Source: Paenibacillus pini JCM 16418
Lineage (GTDB): Bacteria > Bacillota > Bacilli > Paenibacillales > Paenibacillaceae
Assembly: GCF_000576305.1 (NCBI RefSeq)
Contig: NZ_BAVZ01000004.1
Span: forward strand, 310,001 to 374,000
Reading direction: 5' to 3'
DNA: 64,000 bases
Shown piece by piece: positions 20,052 through 28,781 of this stretch (positions are counted from its first letter, which is position 1; each line of letters opens with the position of its first letter). The notes under the pieces were generated by a model, which did not search any database, had not been told where the DNA came from, and saw nothing but the letters and a program-made list of their open reading frames with translations. The translations under genes and the position numbers were made by a program.

Positions 20052-21054
20052 TTAAATGATTTCAATTCGACTAGACGTTCTGGCAGATTGAAGGCATGCA
20101 TCAATGACCTTCATGTTAAGAACAGCGTCTTCAGAAGGGTACAGCAAGTCCTCGCCATCCAAAACTGCTGCTGCAAATGCATCTGCTTCCAAACCAAACG
20201 AACTAATAACTCCAAGCCTCTCTGCACGTTGCCCAGCAGCGGTGTGTACGATGAGCTGAGGATCTTCTTTATCATGTTTCCAGCCGAAAGCTAGCGGCAT
20301 CTCAATTCTACTCTGTGCCCACTACTTCAAGAGAACAACGTGGTGCAGTCTCCATACCACAATCAAAGGTTAGTCCCACATCATTTGGGAATTCAACTAA
20401 ACCAGAAGCGGTAACATCGATATCATAATCAGGTGAAAAGCGGGCTTGAACAGTAACGGCAACTGGCTCCTGCTCCAATATCATCCGGGCTGCAGATATT
20501 GGGTAACAACCTACATCATAGATTGCTCCACCACCCATTTGTTTCTGATATCGAACATTGTCCGTAGTTCCTTCCAGCTGATTGTACGTAAAATGACCGT
20601 GAATCGACTGAATCGTACCCAGCTCACCACTCTGTATAATCTCCATCAATCGCAAATGCTTAGGATGGTGTCGGTACATAAAGGCTTCGGCAAAAATAAC
20701 CCCCGCCTTTTTACAGCCTTCTACCATATCTGCAGCATCTTTTGCATGAAGCGCAGCTGGCTTCTCACACAATACATGTTTGCCTGCCTCAGCCGCCTTG
20801 AGCGTCCATTCCTTATGCAAATGATTAGGTAAAGGAATATATATAGCATCCACATCAGGATCAGATAAGAGTTCCTCATAGCTTCCGTAAGCGCGAGGAA
20901 TATCAAATTCCGACGCAACTTTATTGGCATTATCCATACTTCTGCTGGCAATAGCTACAACAACGCCACGGGTTGAATCTGCCATTCCTGGCAGGAAGGC
21001 ACTTAAGGCAATACTTGCTGTACTTAGAATTCCCCATCTCAGCTTCTTGCGCAT
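20052..21054 (-). CDS. Gfo/Idh/MocA-family NAD(P)-dependent oxidoreductase (frame break at about 20310)
   Basis: The N-terminal NAD(P)-binding Rossmann domain starts with KLRWGILSTASIA and carries the conserved EKPAA (about 97-101). The C-terminal domain includes GGGAIYDVGCYPI, the family motif holding the catalytic-region residues. The frame ends at VVGTE then TAG at 20308; the other frame resumes with IEMPLAFGWKHD and runs to 20052. Adding two bases (or removing one) at 20308-20313 restores the expected GTEGRIEMPL and a 334-residue protein, the usual size. A sugar or cyclitol dehydrogenase is likely, substrate unknown. Confidence 0.86.
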
Positions 21055-21088
21055 TCTGATCCCTCCCCTTCCTGTAACCTAATAGGGA

Positions 21089-21448
21089 TTAGTAATTATC
21101 ATTAACCGCCTTATTCAAAATACCCAGACAGCGATCCAAATCATTTTTGACCTGTTTTTTATATAATTTAGCTTTTTCTTGTCCGTCTGCTGTGAAATGA
21201 TATAGGACAATTTCCTGGAAATCGACACGGGGATCGTTACCCTTAAGCTGTTTTGTTCGGTAAAATACACCCTCCTGCACTAATTCGTGAAGTGCTCGAT
21301 ATATTTCACTTTGTGGAGGTGCATACCCATGGCTTTTAAACTGAGTACGGAGTTCCTCCAGCATTTGATATCCGTAGCCGCGATGTTGTTCCACCATTGT
21401 AATCATATAAGCTTTGATAAAAGCGCGTTGTGCAATCATGAAGGCCAT
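21089..21448 (-). CDS. Replication terminator protein (RTP) homologue
   Basis: A 119-residue winged-helix protein. It matches B. subtilis RTP as I remember it over nearly its whole length: QRAF(I/L)K.YMITM.EQ.R.YG near the N-terminus, SE.YR(A/S)LHEL in the recognition helix region, VLY.F.....EKAKLYKKQ, then (L/V)DRC..(L/I)..KA.(N/S)DN at the end. RTP dimers bind Ter sites and block forks from one side. It belongs to the wider PadR-like fold, so a transcription factor is the alternative, but the similarity to RTP is closer than to typical PadR. ATG 21448 is preferred because AGGAGG is six bases upstream. A Ter-like sequence lies 58 bases upstream. Confidence 0.8.
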   Translation of the reverse strand: MAFMIAQRAFIKAYMITMVEQHRGYGYQMLEELRTQFKSHGYAPPQSEIYRALHELVQEGVFYRTKQLKGNDPRVDFQEIVLYHFTADGQEKAKLYKKQVKNDLDRCLGILNKAVNDNY

Positions 21449-21489
21449 GTGATCCCTCCTCATATCCCTATTTTTCCATTAACCTTATT

Positions 21490-21525
21490 AAACCTATTAT
21501 AAACTACTATTTACCAAATTGCATA
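21490..21525 (+). promoter_or_regulatory. Candidate replication-terminator (Ter)-like site
   Basis: ACTATTTACCAAAT at 21506-21519 differs at one position from the ACTATGTACCAAAT core that I recall for B. subtilis TerI. The bases before it (AACCTATTATAAACT) partly resemble the RTP A-site but with shifted spacing. B. subtilis also keeps Ter sites directly upstream of rtp. Binding is inferred; the spacing difference lowers confidence. Confidence 0.4.
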
Positions 21526-21693
21526 ACATGTAATTTTCATGGATTTGTCCATTTGTACTAGAAAAGAAATAAATAGATACGCGGTTATTTGAGGAAATAG
21601 TTAAGTATAAACAAAGTTCAGTGAGTTGATCTTATTGATGTGAATTTTTCATATAGTGTAATAATCACATATTATGACCTTTACGTTGCACAT

Positions 21694-21720
21694 AAAAAAG
21701 GCCACCGTTTGTCGGCAGCC
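21694..21720 (-). terminator. Intrinsic terminator
   Basis: On the minus strand GGCTGCCG-ACAAA-CGGTGGCC is followed by six T, after the reductase remnant. It closes the acyltransferase transcription unit. Confidence 0.75.
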
Positions 21721-21754
21721 CCTTGATTTCAATGAGTATCCAAATTCTTTTATC

Positions 21755-22185
21755 TTATGATTTGCGTATCTGATGCTCAAAAGCATCCATTAATGATTGC
21801 AGCTCTTGCTTCGTCTTAGCATCCGTAATGACACCCTGTTGATTCAACTTCAAACTGATATGTGGAATCTTCATCGTTCCCTCTTCTACTATCACCGCAT
21901 TAATCATTCGCAGCGTAAGGAGTATGGAATCATACGCCTTATCGCCGCCCATAGGCGATGGTGAAGCCGTTATGACAGCTGTAGGTTTATTCACAAATTC
22001 ACCCGTAGATACGATCCAGTCCAGAGCATATCAGGATTGAAATGCGGAAGATCTCCTAGTCCACCAAAGATCGTAAATTCCATATACTCTGGTTCCAATG
22101 CAATAATAGCGTTCATTAAAGCTGTATTCGAAGACTTTTGACGAAGACTTCCCGAAATGGCTAAAACTTTAATTGCTTTTCTCAT
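21755..22185 (-). pseudogene. NADPH-dependent FMN reductase, internal deletion
   Basis: The N-terminal part reads KVLAISGSLRQKSSN (the FMN phosphate-binding loop of the family) to LPHFNPD. The DNA then jumps to bases that, in another frame, encode ALDWIVSTGEFVNKP, the segment that normally follows the PEY.HG.PG..KN motif. The central piece with that motif, roughly 40 codons, is absent, and the junction shifts the frame. The C-terminal frame runs from NKPTAVITASPSPMGG to 21755. So the gene has lost flavin-site residues and is dead as written. It overlaps the acyltransferase stop by 17 bases. Confidence 0.8.
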
Positions 22186-23359
22186 CCCTCTTCAGCTCAT
22201 TTCTTGTTTTCGTTTGATCTAACTTACTTTGAGAAGATATACCAACCGTCCACTTCCCGAAAGGCAGCATAGATAAAATCATTGTCAATCCATAAGATAG
22301 CAGACAACAGATGAGGAACGAAATCATCATCCGTAATGTAATATTTAAAGAAATAAACCACATGTTATCCATACGATAGCTAACTCTAAGCATAAGTAGA
22401 TGAATCAAATAGGCGCCGAAAGAATATTTTCCGAGAAAATTCATCATCCGTATCAATCCTGGTCGACCATGGACGGCCACTAGTTCCGCCAATAAATAAA
22501 CCACGAAGATTGAACTTACCAAGAAAATAGCCATAAGTGGGCGCAGTAAGGATACTGAATTAAAATTGATCTTGAAGCCTGCGGAAGTCTGAAAACTTTC
22601 AATCACTTGATACACGAAGTACCCGAACAGGATCACGAAAACAGTCATGTATACAGGTTTCCCGCGCTTCACCCAGCTCTTCCACAGTTCTGGGAATAGT
22701 CCGGCAGCAGCACCCAAGATAAAATATATTGAGAAATAGATGAAATTTCGGTCAGCATAGGTCGTAAACCAAGGCGTGATTATGGGAATATGGAGCTGTG
22801 ACATCACATTACCAATAGCTCCAAGATTGTTCACAAGAATGAGATACATTAGCCCTATGATCAGTAGCACCATTCTACGCATTGCTGATGACACATGCTT
22901 CAACGTCCGATTAATGAAATATCGAATGATTGGAAACACAAGATAGAACTGAAAAATCATCACAATATACCATAAGTGAGAGCTGTTCTTGCCTGTAAAT
23001 ACCATCGTAACCCATTTCCATGCCTGCTCAACCGATGCTGGCTGCGAGTAAGCTCGCACAGTGAAGTAAACAGCAGACCACAATATGTAGGGGATTAGAA
23101 TATCACTACATCTTTTTCGTATGAACGTTAAATAATTTATCTTACCATCGTAATTGTAGAACAATACCATCCCAGTAATAAAAATAAATACAGGCACTGC
23201 AAACTTAGCTGCCATCAGAAGAAGGGTCATCCATACTCCGTCAGTCTGGGTTACCCCATTTAAGCCAGCAAAGTGCGCAATGGCATGCTGCAAAGCAACG
23301 GCCAGAAAAGCCATTCCACGCAGTAATTCAATTTCCATAATTCTAGGTTTTCTAGACAT
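22169..23359 (-). CDS. Acyltransferase-3 family membrane protein
   Basis: A 396-residue integral membrane O-acyltransferase with about ten helices. The family signature at the N-terminus, IELLRGMAFLAVALQHA, holds the R...H arrangement where His is catalytic. Further hallmarks are FIFITGMVLFYNY and ILIPYILWSAVYF. Such proteins acetylate or succinylate cell-surface glycans or lipids with acyl-CoA. An AGGAGAG lies upstream of ATG. The target polymer is not indicated by the neighbours. Confidence 0.87.
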   Translation of the reverse strand: MSRKPRIMEIELLRGMAFLAVALQHAIAHFAGLNGVTQTDGVWMTLLLMAAKFAVPVFIFITGMVLFYNYDGKINYLTFIRKRCSDILIPYILWSAVYFTVRAYSQPASVEQAWKWVTMVFTGKNSSHLWYIVMIFQFYLVFPIIRYFINRTLKHVSSAMRRMVLLIIGLMYLILVNNLGAIGNVMSQLHIPIITPWFTTYADRNFIYFSIYFILGAAAGLFPELWKSWVKRGKPVYMTVFVILFGYFVYQVIESFQTSAGFKINFNSVSLLRPLMAIFLVSSIFVVYLLAELVAVHGRPGLIRMMNFLGKYSFGAYLIHLLMLRVSYRMDNMWFISLNITLRMMISFLICCLLSYGLTMILSMLPFGKWTVGISSQSKLDQTKTRNELKRDEKSN

Positions 23360-23508
23360 AGGTAATTCTCTCTCCTGTTTCAGTCAAACATAAATAATTG
23401 TAACCATACATAACTGTATAAACCTTGAGTCCTATTCACCACAAGACGGGGTTAGCTCGTACTCTACACGGATATTCCTAAGTATAAATTCGAGTAAATA
23501 GCCATAAT

Positions 23509-23766
23509 ATGCCAAAAAGATTGGAGATTCAAAATTTAATGAGTGATATCCATTATAGTAAACCATTACCCATTCAACTTCCAGACTGTCCTTCAATACA
23601 ATTGCTAATCCGGCATGATACCTTAAGTATTATCAAATCCGAAACGTTTACAGAGCTCGTATCTGACCCGCTTCTTAAAGATGAATTAAAACTGAATTCT
23701 AACATACACAAAACACTGCTCGATTTCGCCAACGCGGGCATGCGATCACATTCTCGGGAGGAATAA
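23509..23766 (+). CDS. Small protein of unknown function, coupled to a coat-like gene
   Basis: Up to 85 residues, mixed charge, no signal peptide and no family I recognise. ATG 23509 has no clear ribosome site; ATG 23539 has TTGGAG at a loose spacing, so the shorter form is possible. Its last codons contain the ribosome site of the next gene, which starts four bases after its stop, so the two are co-expressed. Confidence 0.5.
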   Translation: MPKRLEIQNLMSDIHYSKPLPIQLPDCPSIQLLIRHDTLSIIKSETFTELVSDPLLKDELKLNSNIHKTLLDFANAGMRSHSREE

Positions 23767-23769
23767 GCT

Positions 23770-24060
23770 ATGAATCCCATTGTGGAAAGTCTAACCGGAC
23801 TCAAAGCATTTAATGACCAATATATAACCGCTGACCTCCTGCAGGATTGCTCTATACGAATTCAGCTATTGACTCATTGTTTGAGTACTACCGTGAATCC
23901 TGAATTAAGAGAACTCTTTGAACAACAGATGCAAGTTTCAATCAAGCAGCAACAAAGATTATTAGATTACAGTCACCTTAAAGATTGGCTGTCAGACAAT
24001 TCAGAGCAGCAGTGGGTTTATGATTTGAAGCAAGCTTACAAAGCTTCTCGAATGATCTAA
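23770..24060 (+). CDS. CotF-like spore coat protein
   Basis: A 96-residue helical protein. The pattern LTG...(F/L)ND..I..DLLQDC, then L...VNPEL(R)E.FE.QM..SI..Q, resembles the four-helix ferritin-like CotF coat family, which is about this size in Paenibacillus. GGGAGGA precedes ATG. Expected to be made in the mother cell during sporulation; no sporulation promoter was identified with confidence. Confidence 0.6.
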   Translation: MNPIVESLTGLKAFNDQYITADLLQDCSIRIQLLTHCLSTTVNPELRELFEQQMQVSIKQQQRLLDYSHLKDWLSDNSEQQWVYDLKQAYKASRMI

Positions 24061-24136
24061 TCATGACTACCTTAAAACAGAATAAAATCCGGCTTCTAAT
24101 TGTAGAAGCGGATAAATAAGTAATATCTAAATATGA

Positions 24137-24709
24137 TTATAGATCGCGTTTAATGCGATCAGTATTACGGCCATTAATTGTTGCGGTCTCGTTCGAGATC
24201 AAGCCCAAATCTGAATTATAACGTTCAGCATTTAATGAGCGGTTCTCACGGAAGATATCATAAATATCTGTGTCACGCTCAGAAGCTTCAGCAATAACCA
24301 ATATTTTACCTTTATTAACAAAGCCTTCATATTCTTTCGCATCTTCCTCAGGAATACCCAGACCAATTAGACCACCTACCATACCGCCAGCACCTGCACC
24401 TACGGCAATTCCAGCTAATGTAGCCGCTATTGGTCCAGCAGCAAGAATAGGTCCTATGCCTGGAATCGCCAATGCGCCGATACCTGCCAGTAATCCGGTA
24501 ACTCCGCCCAATACACCTCCAGTTGCAACTCCTGTTGCAACACCTTCAGGTGCTTTTGTACCCGTTTCCTCCGTAAGTGTTTCTAAATCGTCGCGATCTT
24601 TCGTAATAACCGAAATTTGATCTGATCTGAACCCACTCCGTTGTAATCCTGTAATGGCACGTGATGCTTCCGCTTCCGTCTCAAACACACCTACAATTTT
24701 CTTTTCCAT
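24137..24709 (-). CDS. General stress protein, YflT/Gsp17M-type with glycine-rich membrane segment
   Basis: A 190-residue protein. The N-terminal alpha/beta domain (KIVGVFETEAEASRAITGL, then SDQISVITKD) is the heat-induced general-stress YflT domain. A long Gly/Ala hydrophobic hairpin (about 60-120, many GxxxG steps) follows and should insert in the membrane. The tail (EGFVNKGKILVIAEA) repeats the alpha/beta pattern. A possible sigma-B-like promoter lies upstream. Role unknown; induction by stress is inferred from the family. Confidence 0.8.
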   Translation of the reverse strand: MEKKIVGVFETEAEASRAITGLQRSGFRSDQISVITKDRDDLETLTEETGTKAPEGVATGVATGGVLGGVTGLLAGIGALAIPGIGPILAAGPIAATLAGIAVGAGAGGMVGGLIGLGIPEEDAKEYEGFVNKGKILVIAEASERDTDIYDIFRENRSLNAERYNSDLGLISNETATINGRNTDRIKRDL

Positions 24710-24746
24710 TTCCCATTCCTCCTACGCTGTATTTTATAATCAAGTA

Positions 24747-24772
24747 TTACCCACCGGAAGAATGAAGCAAAC
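24747..24772 (-). promoter_or_regulatory. Possible sigma-B-like promoter of the stress gene
   Basis: On the minus strand GTTTGC (24772-24767), 14 bases, GGGTAA (24752-24747): four and five of six matches to the sigma-B pattern GTTTAA-N12-15-GGGTAT, about 40 bases before the stress-protein start. Confidence 0.35.
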
Positions 24773-24811
24773 CAACTTTCACATAAATACATGTTGTCCT
24801 GGAAAATAAAT

Positions 24812-27313
24812 TTATTGAGGTCGCGTTCTGCGTGTTGGTACAGCTTCTAACGGTTGGTCTGGCCAATAATGCTTAGGATATCGACCCTTGAGGTCTTTTC
24901 TAACTTCAAAATAACCTGTTCGCCAGAAACTTGCCAGATCCGACGTTACCTGTACGGGTCTCTGTGCCGGAGATAGAAGATGGAGTGTAATAGGAATTTT
25001 ACCATTACCAATACAAGGCGTATCCAAAAGTCCAAACATTTCCTGCAATCGTACCGCTAGCGCAGGATGCTCGGGGCTGCTGTAGTCAATCGGAATTTTG
25101 GAACCACTTGGTACACTCAGATGTGTTGGCACTTCTCGATCTAACTGTTTGCGCTGCTCCCAGCTCAATCGATTCTCTAGTACATCTATCATTCGTAGTC
25201 TCTGTAAATCATTCTTGGTTCTCATCCCCGAAATATAGGGCAGTAACCAGTCACCCAGCGTAGCAAGGAGAGCCTCATCCGATACATCGGGCCACTCTGA
25301 ATTCAGTACATGCATATATTGTAATCGCTGTCTTAACTGAATGGATGATTTCGACCATGGCAGGAGCTGTAGACCTTCCACAGTAATCCCCTCAAGTAAA
25401 GCAGTCGACACGGCTTCTGCTGGAGGATTAGGATAGGGAGAATCTTTCAGAATAATTCCCCCAAGTTTAAACTGTTTGCGCGCTTTAACACCTTGTAGGT
25501 CTCTGTCCCAGCTTACTTGCATGACTTCTTCCATATCCTTAACATGGGCGGCATACAGCTGTGCTTCCGTAAGTTCAGCTGCGAGCAGCACTCTTCCCTC
25601 CGCACCGCGATCATCCACAACCGCTGCTACGATAAAGGAGCTCCGACTGAGTTGCTGTAGCTGTAATAACTCAACACGTCTTCCACTTGTAAGTAGAAAC
25701 TTACCATTGCCACGCCCCTGTCCAATTCGGTCTGGATATGCGTAAGATAGAAGCAGCCCACACTGCTTCACATCCATTTCGCTATCAGGTTGAATACCGA
25801 GTGACTTCTCCATATGCCGGCTCTCCCGAAGCATACGACGTAACTGGGACTCATCTGCTAGTAAGGCTTGATTGATATCAGCATCGTTTCTCAACCAATT
25901 GATCCACTGCAGCATACGTGTCTCAATATCCACATCTCGACCCGGTGTTCCTTTATGAAATGGATCACGTTCTTGAATGAGAACTGCCAGCATGCATGCC
26001 AGTTGACTCCTCCCCATAGCCATTCCTTGGAGCACCATGCGTGCTAATCGGGGATGCATACCAATCGAAGCCATCTTTTTACCCTCTATTGTAATCGCTC
26101 CACCCCTATCGAGAGCACCTAATTCATGCAAAAGCCCATTTGCGCGCGTGTAAGCTGCATCCGGTGGACAATCGAGCCACTTTAGTTGCTGAGGATCCTT
26201 TACTCCCCATGTAGCGAGCTCAAGCGCAAGCGGAGCCAAATCAGTTTGAATGATTTCAGGCGTATTCCGATCTCTCAAAAAGTCATGCTCTGTCCGGCTC
26301 CACAGCCGGTAGGCAGCTCCTTTTGTAGTCCGACCAGCTCGTCCTTTCCGCTGATCAGCAGATGCTTTGGATACAGGGACCGTTGTTAAATAAGGCATCC
26401 CTGTACGCGCTGAAAACACTTGAGTACGCATTAAACCGCTATCTACTACAATTTGTACACCGTCAATGGTAAGACTGCTTTCTGCAATAGATGTAGACAG
26501 TATGATTTTACGATTCCCTGCTGGATCGGGACGTATGGCTTCGTCTTGTCTAGACTGTGGAAGTTGTCCATACAACTCCCGCAAAACACATCCTTGCGGA
26601 ATACCGCCCCTCTCTATTTCCTGGCGCACTTGCCGAATCTCTCTTACCCCTGGGAGAAATACGAGCATGTCTCCTGGAAATTCGGTCAGTCCTTGCCGAA
26701 TGACAGCAGCAGTAGCCTTTTCAAGCGGAACGTCTGAATGACGTGGAACATATACAGTTTCGACTGGAAATTGCCTGCCGGGGCATTGGATGATAGGAGC
26801 ATTTTGAAGCAGCGCCGCTACCGGTTCAGCATCTAAGGTGGCCGACATTATTAGAATTCTCATATCTTCACGCAGAACGGATTGTGATTCTAGAGCCAAG
26901 GCTAATCCTAAATCTGCATGAAGATTTCGTTCATGAAATTCGTCAAATATAATTAAACCCACTTCTGCAAGCTCCGGGTCACTCTGCAACATCCGGGTGA
27001 GGATTCCTTCAGTCACGACTTCTATGCGCGTGTGTCGGCTAATTTTTGTATCCATATGAACACGATACCCTACGGTTTCCCCAACCTTCTCTCCTAATGA
27101 AGAAGCCATAAATTGAGCAGCCGAACGTACTGCCAGCCGGCGTGGTTCCAGCATAATAATTTTCTTATGTTCCAGCCAGCTTTCATTTAGGAAGGCTAGT
27201 GGTACTTGCGTTGTTTTACCCGCTCCAGGCTCTGCAATTAAAACCGCCGCAGTTCTCTTTTGTAAAGTTTGAATAACTTCCGGTAATACCTTAAGAATAG
27301 GTAAACTGGTCAT
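24812..27313 (-). CDS. hrpB: ATP-dependent helicase HrpB
   Basis: An 833-residue DEAH-box helicase. Motif I is AEPGAGKTT, motif II DEFHER (HrpB-type), motif III MSATLD, motif VI QRKGRAGRT. The C-terminal HrpB-specific domain ends near TSDLASFW and YPKHYWP. Length matches HrpB (about 810-840). The frame is open to an ATG at 27466, but the start at 27313 has GGTGGA upstream and lies after the stop of the preceding gene; ATG 27337 is the alternative. The cellular role of HrpB remains unclear in most bacteria. It is probably in one unit with the DUF1992 gene. Confidence 0.94.
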   Translation of the reverse strand: MTSLPILKVLPEVIQTLQKRTAAVLIAEPGAGKTTQVPLAFLNESWLEHKKIIMLEPRRLAVRSAAQFMASSLGEKVGETVGYRVHMDTKISRHTRIEVVTEGILTRMLQSDPELAEVGLIIFDEFHERNLHADLGLALALESQSVLREDMRILIMSATLDAEPVAALLQNAPIIQCPGRQFPVETVYVPRHSDVPLEKATAAVIRQGLTEFPGDMLVFLPGVREIRQVRQEIERGGIPQGCVLRELYGQLPQSRQDEAIRPDPAGNRKIILSTSIAESSLTIDGVQIVVDSGLMRTQVFSARTGMPYLTTVPVSKASADQRKGRAGRTTKGAAYRLWSRTEHDFLRDRNTPEIIQTDLAPLALELATWGVKDPQQLKWLDCPPDAAYTRANGLLHELGALDRGGAITIEGKKMASIGMHPRLARMVLQGMAMGRSQLACMLAVLIQERDPFHKGTPGRDVDIETRMLQWINWLRNDADINQALLADESQLRRMLRESRHMEKSLGIQPDSEMDVKQCGLLLSYAYPDRIGQGRGNGKFLLTSGRRVELLQLQQLSRSSFIVAAVVDDRGAEGRVLLAAELTEAQLYAAHVKDMEEVMQVSWDRDLQGVKARKQFKLGGIILKDSPYPNPPAEAVSTALLEGITVEGLQLLPWSKSSIQLRQRLQYMHVLNSEWPDVSDEALLATLGDWLLPYISGMRTKNDLQRLRMIDVLENRLSWEQRKQLDREVPTHLSVPSGSKIPIDYSSPEHPALAVRLQEMFGLLDTPCIGNGKIPITLHLLSPAQRPVQVTSDLASFWRTGYFEVRKDLKGRYPKHYWPDQPLEAVPTRRTRPQ

Positions 27314-27353
27314 CTTGAGTATGTCCACCGCTTTCATTAATAACTGGTCATTT

Positions 27354-27734
27354 TTATTTAGTCGATTTACCGAAATTTGTGATGTGTTGTTCATACTCTC
27401 GAAAAGCTGTATTGTCTTTCCATCCACGTTCTTCAGCCAATCGCTGTAAGCGCAATCGCTTTTCATTCAATTTAGTCTGTAAATCTTCCTTCTCATCAGC
27501 ATGCATGCATAGATTAATTAAGTTCTCTAACCTGAGGCAATCACCCTGCAATGCAAGTTCATCTGGAATAAGTCCTGCATTTTTCATAATTTTATAAGGT
27601 ACGCGTAATTCAGGTGGTATATGAGACAAATCCTCTATATATAGAGGCTTTCCTTGACCCGGTAAATGGTTGAATTCACCTTGCTCCATGGCGTCTTTTA
27701 TTTTTTGTTCGGCAAGCCAGTCCATAATCCCCAT
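27354..27734 (-). CDS. DUF1992 / DnaJ-homologue-C28-type protein
   Basis: A 126-residue cytosolic protein of the DUF1992 family: WLAEQKIKDAMEQGEFNHLPG, GKPL, then PPELRVPYKIMKNAGLIP, the conserved core. GGGAGG lies nine bases upstream of ATG 27734. The family has no settled function. It is followed by hrpB with about 40 bases between. Confidence 0.88.
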   Translation of the reverse strand: MGIMDWLAEQKIKDAMEQGEFNHLPGQGKPLYIEDLSHIPPELRVPYKIMKNAGLIPDELALQGDCLRLENLINLCMHADEKEDLQTKLNEKRLRLQRLAEERGWKDNTAFREYEQHITNFGKSTK

Positions 27735-27791
27735 ATCGGGTAACCTCCCTTATAGACTCTCAATTTCTCCTAAATATAAGTTTAACATAAC

Positions 27792-27817
27792 AAAAAAAGC
27801 CGTTCCATGAACGGCTT
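27792..27817 (-). terminator. Intrinsic terminator after SDR gene
   Basis: Minus strand AAGCCGTTC-ATG-GAACGGCTT followed by seven T, between the SDR stop and the DUF1992 promoter region. Confidence 0.9.
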
Positions 27818-27834
27818 CACATTAGAATGCAATA

Positions 27835-28641
27835 TTAACACAACAGCGATTCAGCACCATCAATAATGATTTGCGCACCCGTAATATGGCAGGATTCTGC
27901 CGAGCCCAAGAAGGCTACGAGATCAGCAACATTCTCTGTAGTACCCGGACCTTCTGCCAGCGGCTGACTTCCCTCCGGAAATTCAACAGGAATAACGATT
28001 TCTTTCAACTCATCTTTTTTATGAGTACTTTGATCAATATTCGTTGCTATAGCTCCCGGACATATGACATTAACCCTAATTTTGTATTTGGCTAGCTCTA
28101 GTGCGGCCATTTTAGCAAACCCAACTTGTCCTGCTTTAGTTGTACTATATGCTGTCATACCAAAGCTCGAAAATCTTCGATTTCCATTAATAGAGCTTGT
28201 TATAATAATGCTTCCACCCTGCTTTTTCAAGTGTGGAATAGCGTATTTAACCGTTAAGAACGTGCCATTAAGATTAACATCCATCGTTTGCTGCCAATCC
28301 TCAAGCGTTAATTCTTCAATAGGAGCAACAACGCCATTAATACCCGCATTAGCAAACACTACATCTAAGGAACCGAATAATTCTACCGTCTCAAGTACAC
28401 CCTTTTCCACACGAGCTGCATCCGAAGTATCTACATCAAATGCTCTAGCAGCTCCTGGACGTATTGCATTAATTTCCGCCTCCGTCTCCGAAGTGCGATC
28501 ATTCAATAGATCAAATAATGCTACGTTTGCACCCTCTGAAGCCATTTTAATGGCTGCTGCTTTTCCTATTCCTGATCCCGCTCCGGTTACAATGACGGTC
28601 TTCCCTTCAAATCGCTGTCTATTCATCTGTTCCTGGCTCAT
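27835..28641 (-). CDS. Short-chain dehydrogenase/reductase
   Basis: A 268-residue classical SDR. The cofactor loop is VTGAGSGIGKAA, followed by NAGINGV (NNAG-equivalent), a Ser in ITSSINGN and the catalytic YSTTK. The acidic residue after beta-2 (ALFDLLND) suggests preference for NAD. It stands between the T7SS operon, which is upstream in the same direction, and a terminator; 140 bases separate it from the phosphatase gene, so it may be read as the last gene or be independent. Substrate unknown. Confidence 0.9.
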   Translation of the reverse strand: MSQEQMNRQRFEGKTVIVTGAGSGIGKAAAIKMASEGANVALFDLLNDRTSETEAEINAIRPGAARAFDVDTSDAARVEKGVLETVELFGSLDVVFANAGINGVVAPIEELTLEDWQQTMDVNLNGTFLTVKYAIPHLKKQGGSIIITSSINGNRRFSSFGMTAYSTTKAGQVGFAKMAALELAKYKIRVNVICPGAIATNIDQSTHKKDELKEIVIPVEFPEGSQPLAEGPGTTENVADLVAFLGSAESCHITGAQIIIDGAESLLC

Positions 28642-28781
28642 TATATGATCGCTCCTCTTGATTTTCTCATTAGATATCTCATTGTCTCAAGATTACCCAA
28701 AAATCAAGAAAACTAAATCACCAAACGAAGTAATTATCAAATATTTCTCTTTTATTTTATATTCGCTTCTATTCCGGCAAA

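Larger units (their letters stand above)
21449..21754. other. Intergenic, AT-rich: RTP promoter region, Ter-like site, terminator
   Basis: About 300 bases without a gene. It contains the candidate Ter sequence (21490-21525), an AT-rich stretch likely to hold the RTP promoter, and the terminator of the acyltransferase/reductase unit (21694-21720). Confidence 0.6.

Noticed and set aside
21548..21570. Possible second Ter-like site on the opposite strand (CTAGTACAAATGGAC)
   Set aside because: Needs gaps in the core to match, so chance similarity in AT-rich DNA is likely.
24270..24620. Plus-strand frame of 116 codons rich in Pro and Ala
   Set aside because: Mirror of the glycine-rich segment of the stress protein.
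28064..28648. Plus-strand frame of 194 codons opposite the SDR gene
   Set aside because: It mirrors a well-supported SDR with catalytic motifs; no ribosome site and no family match.
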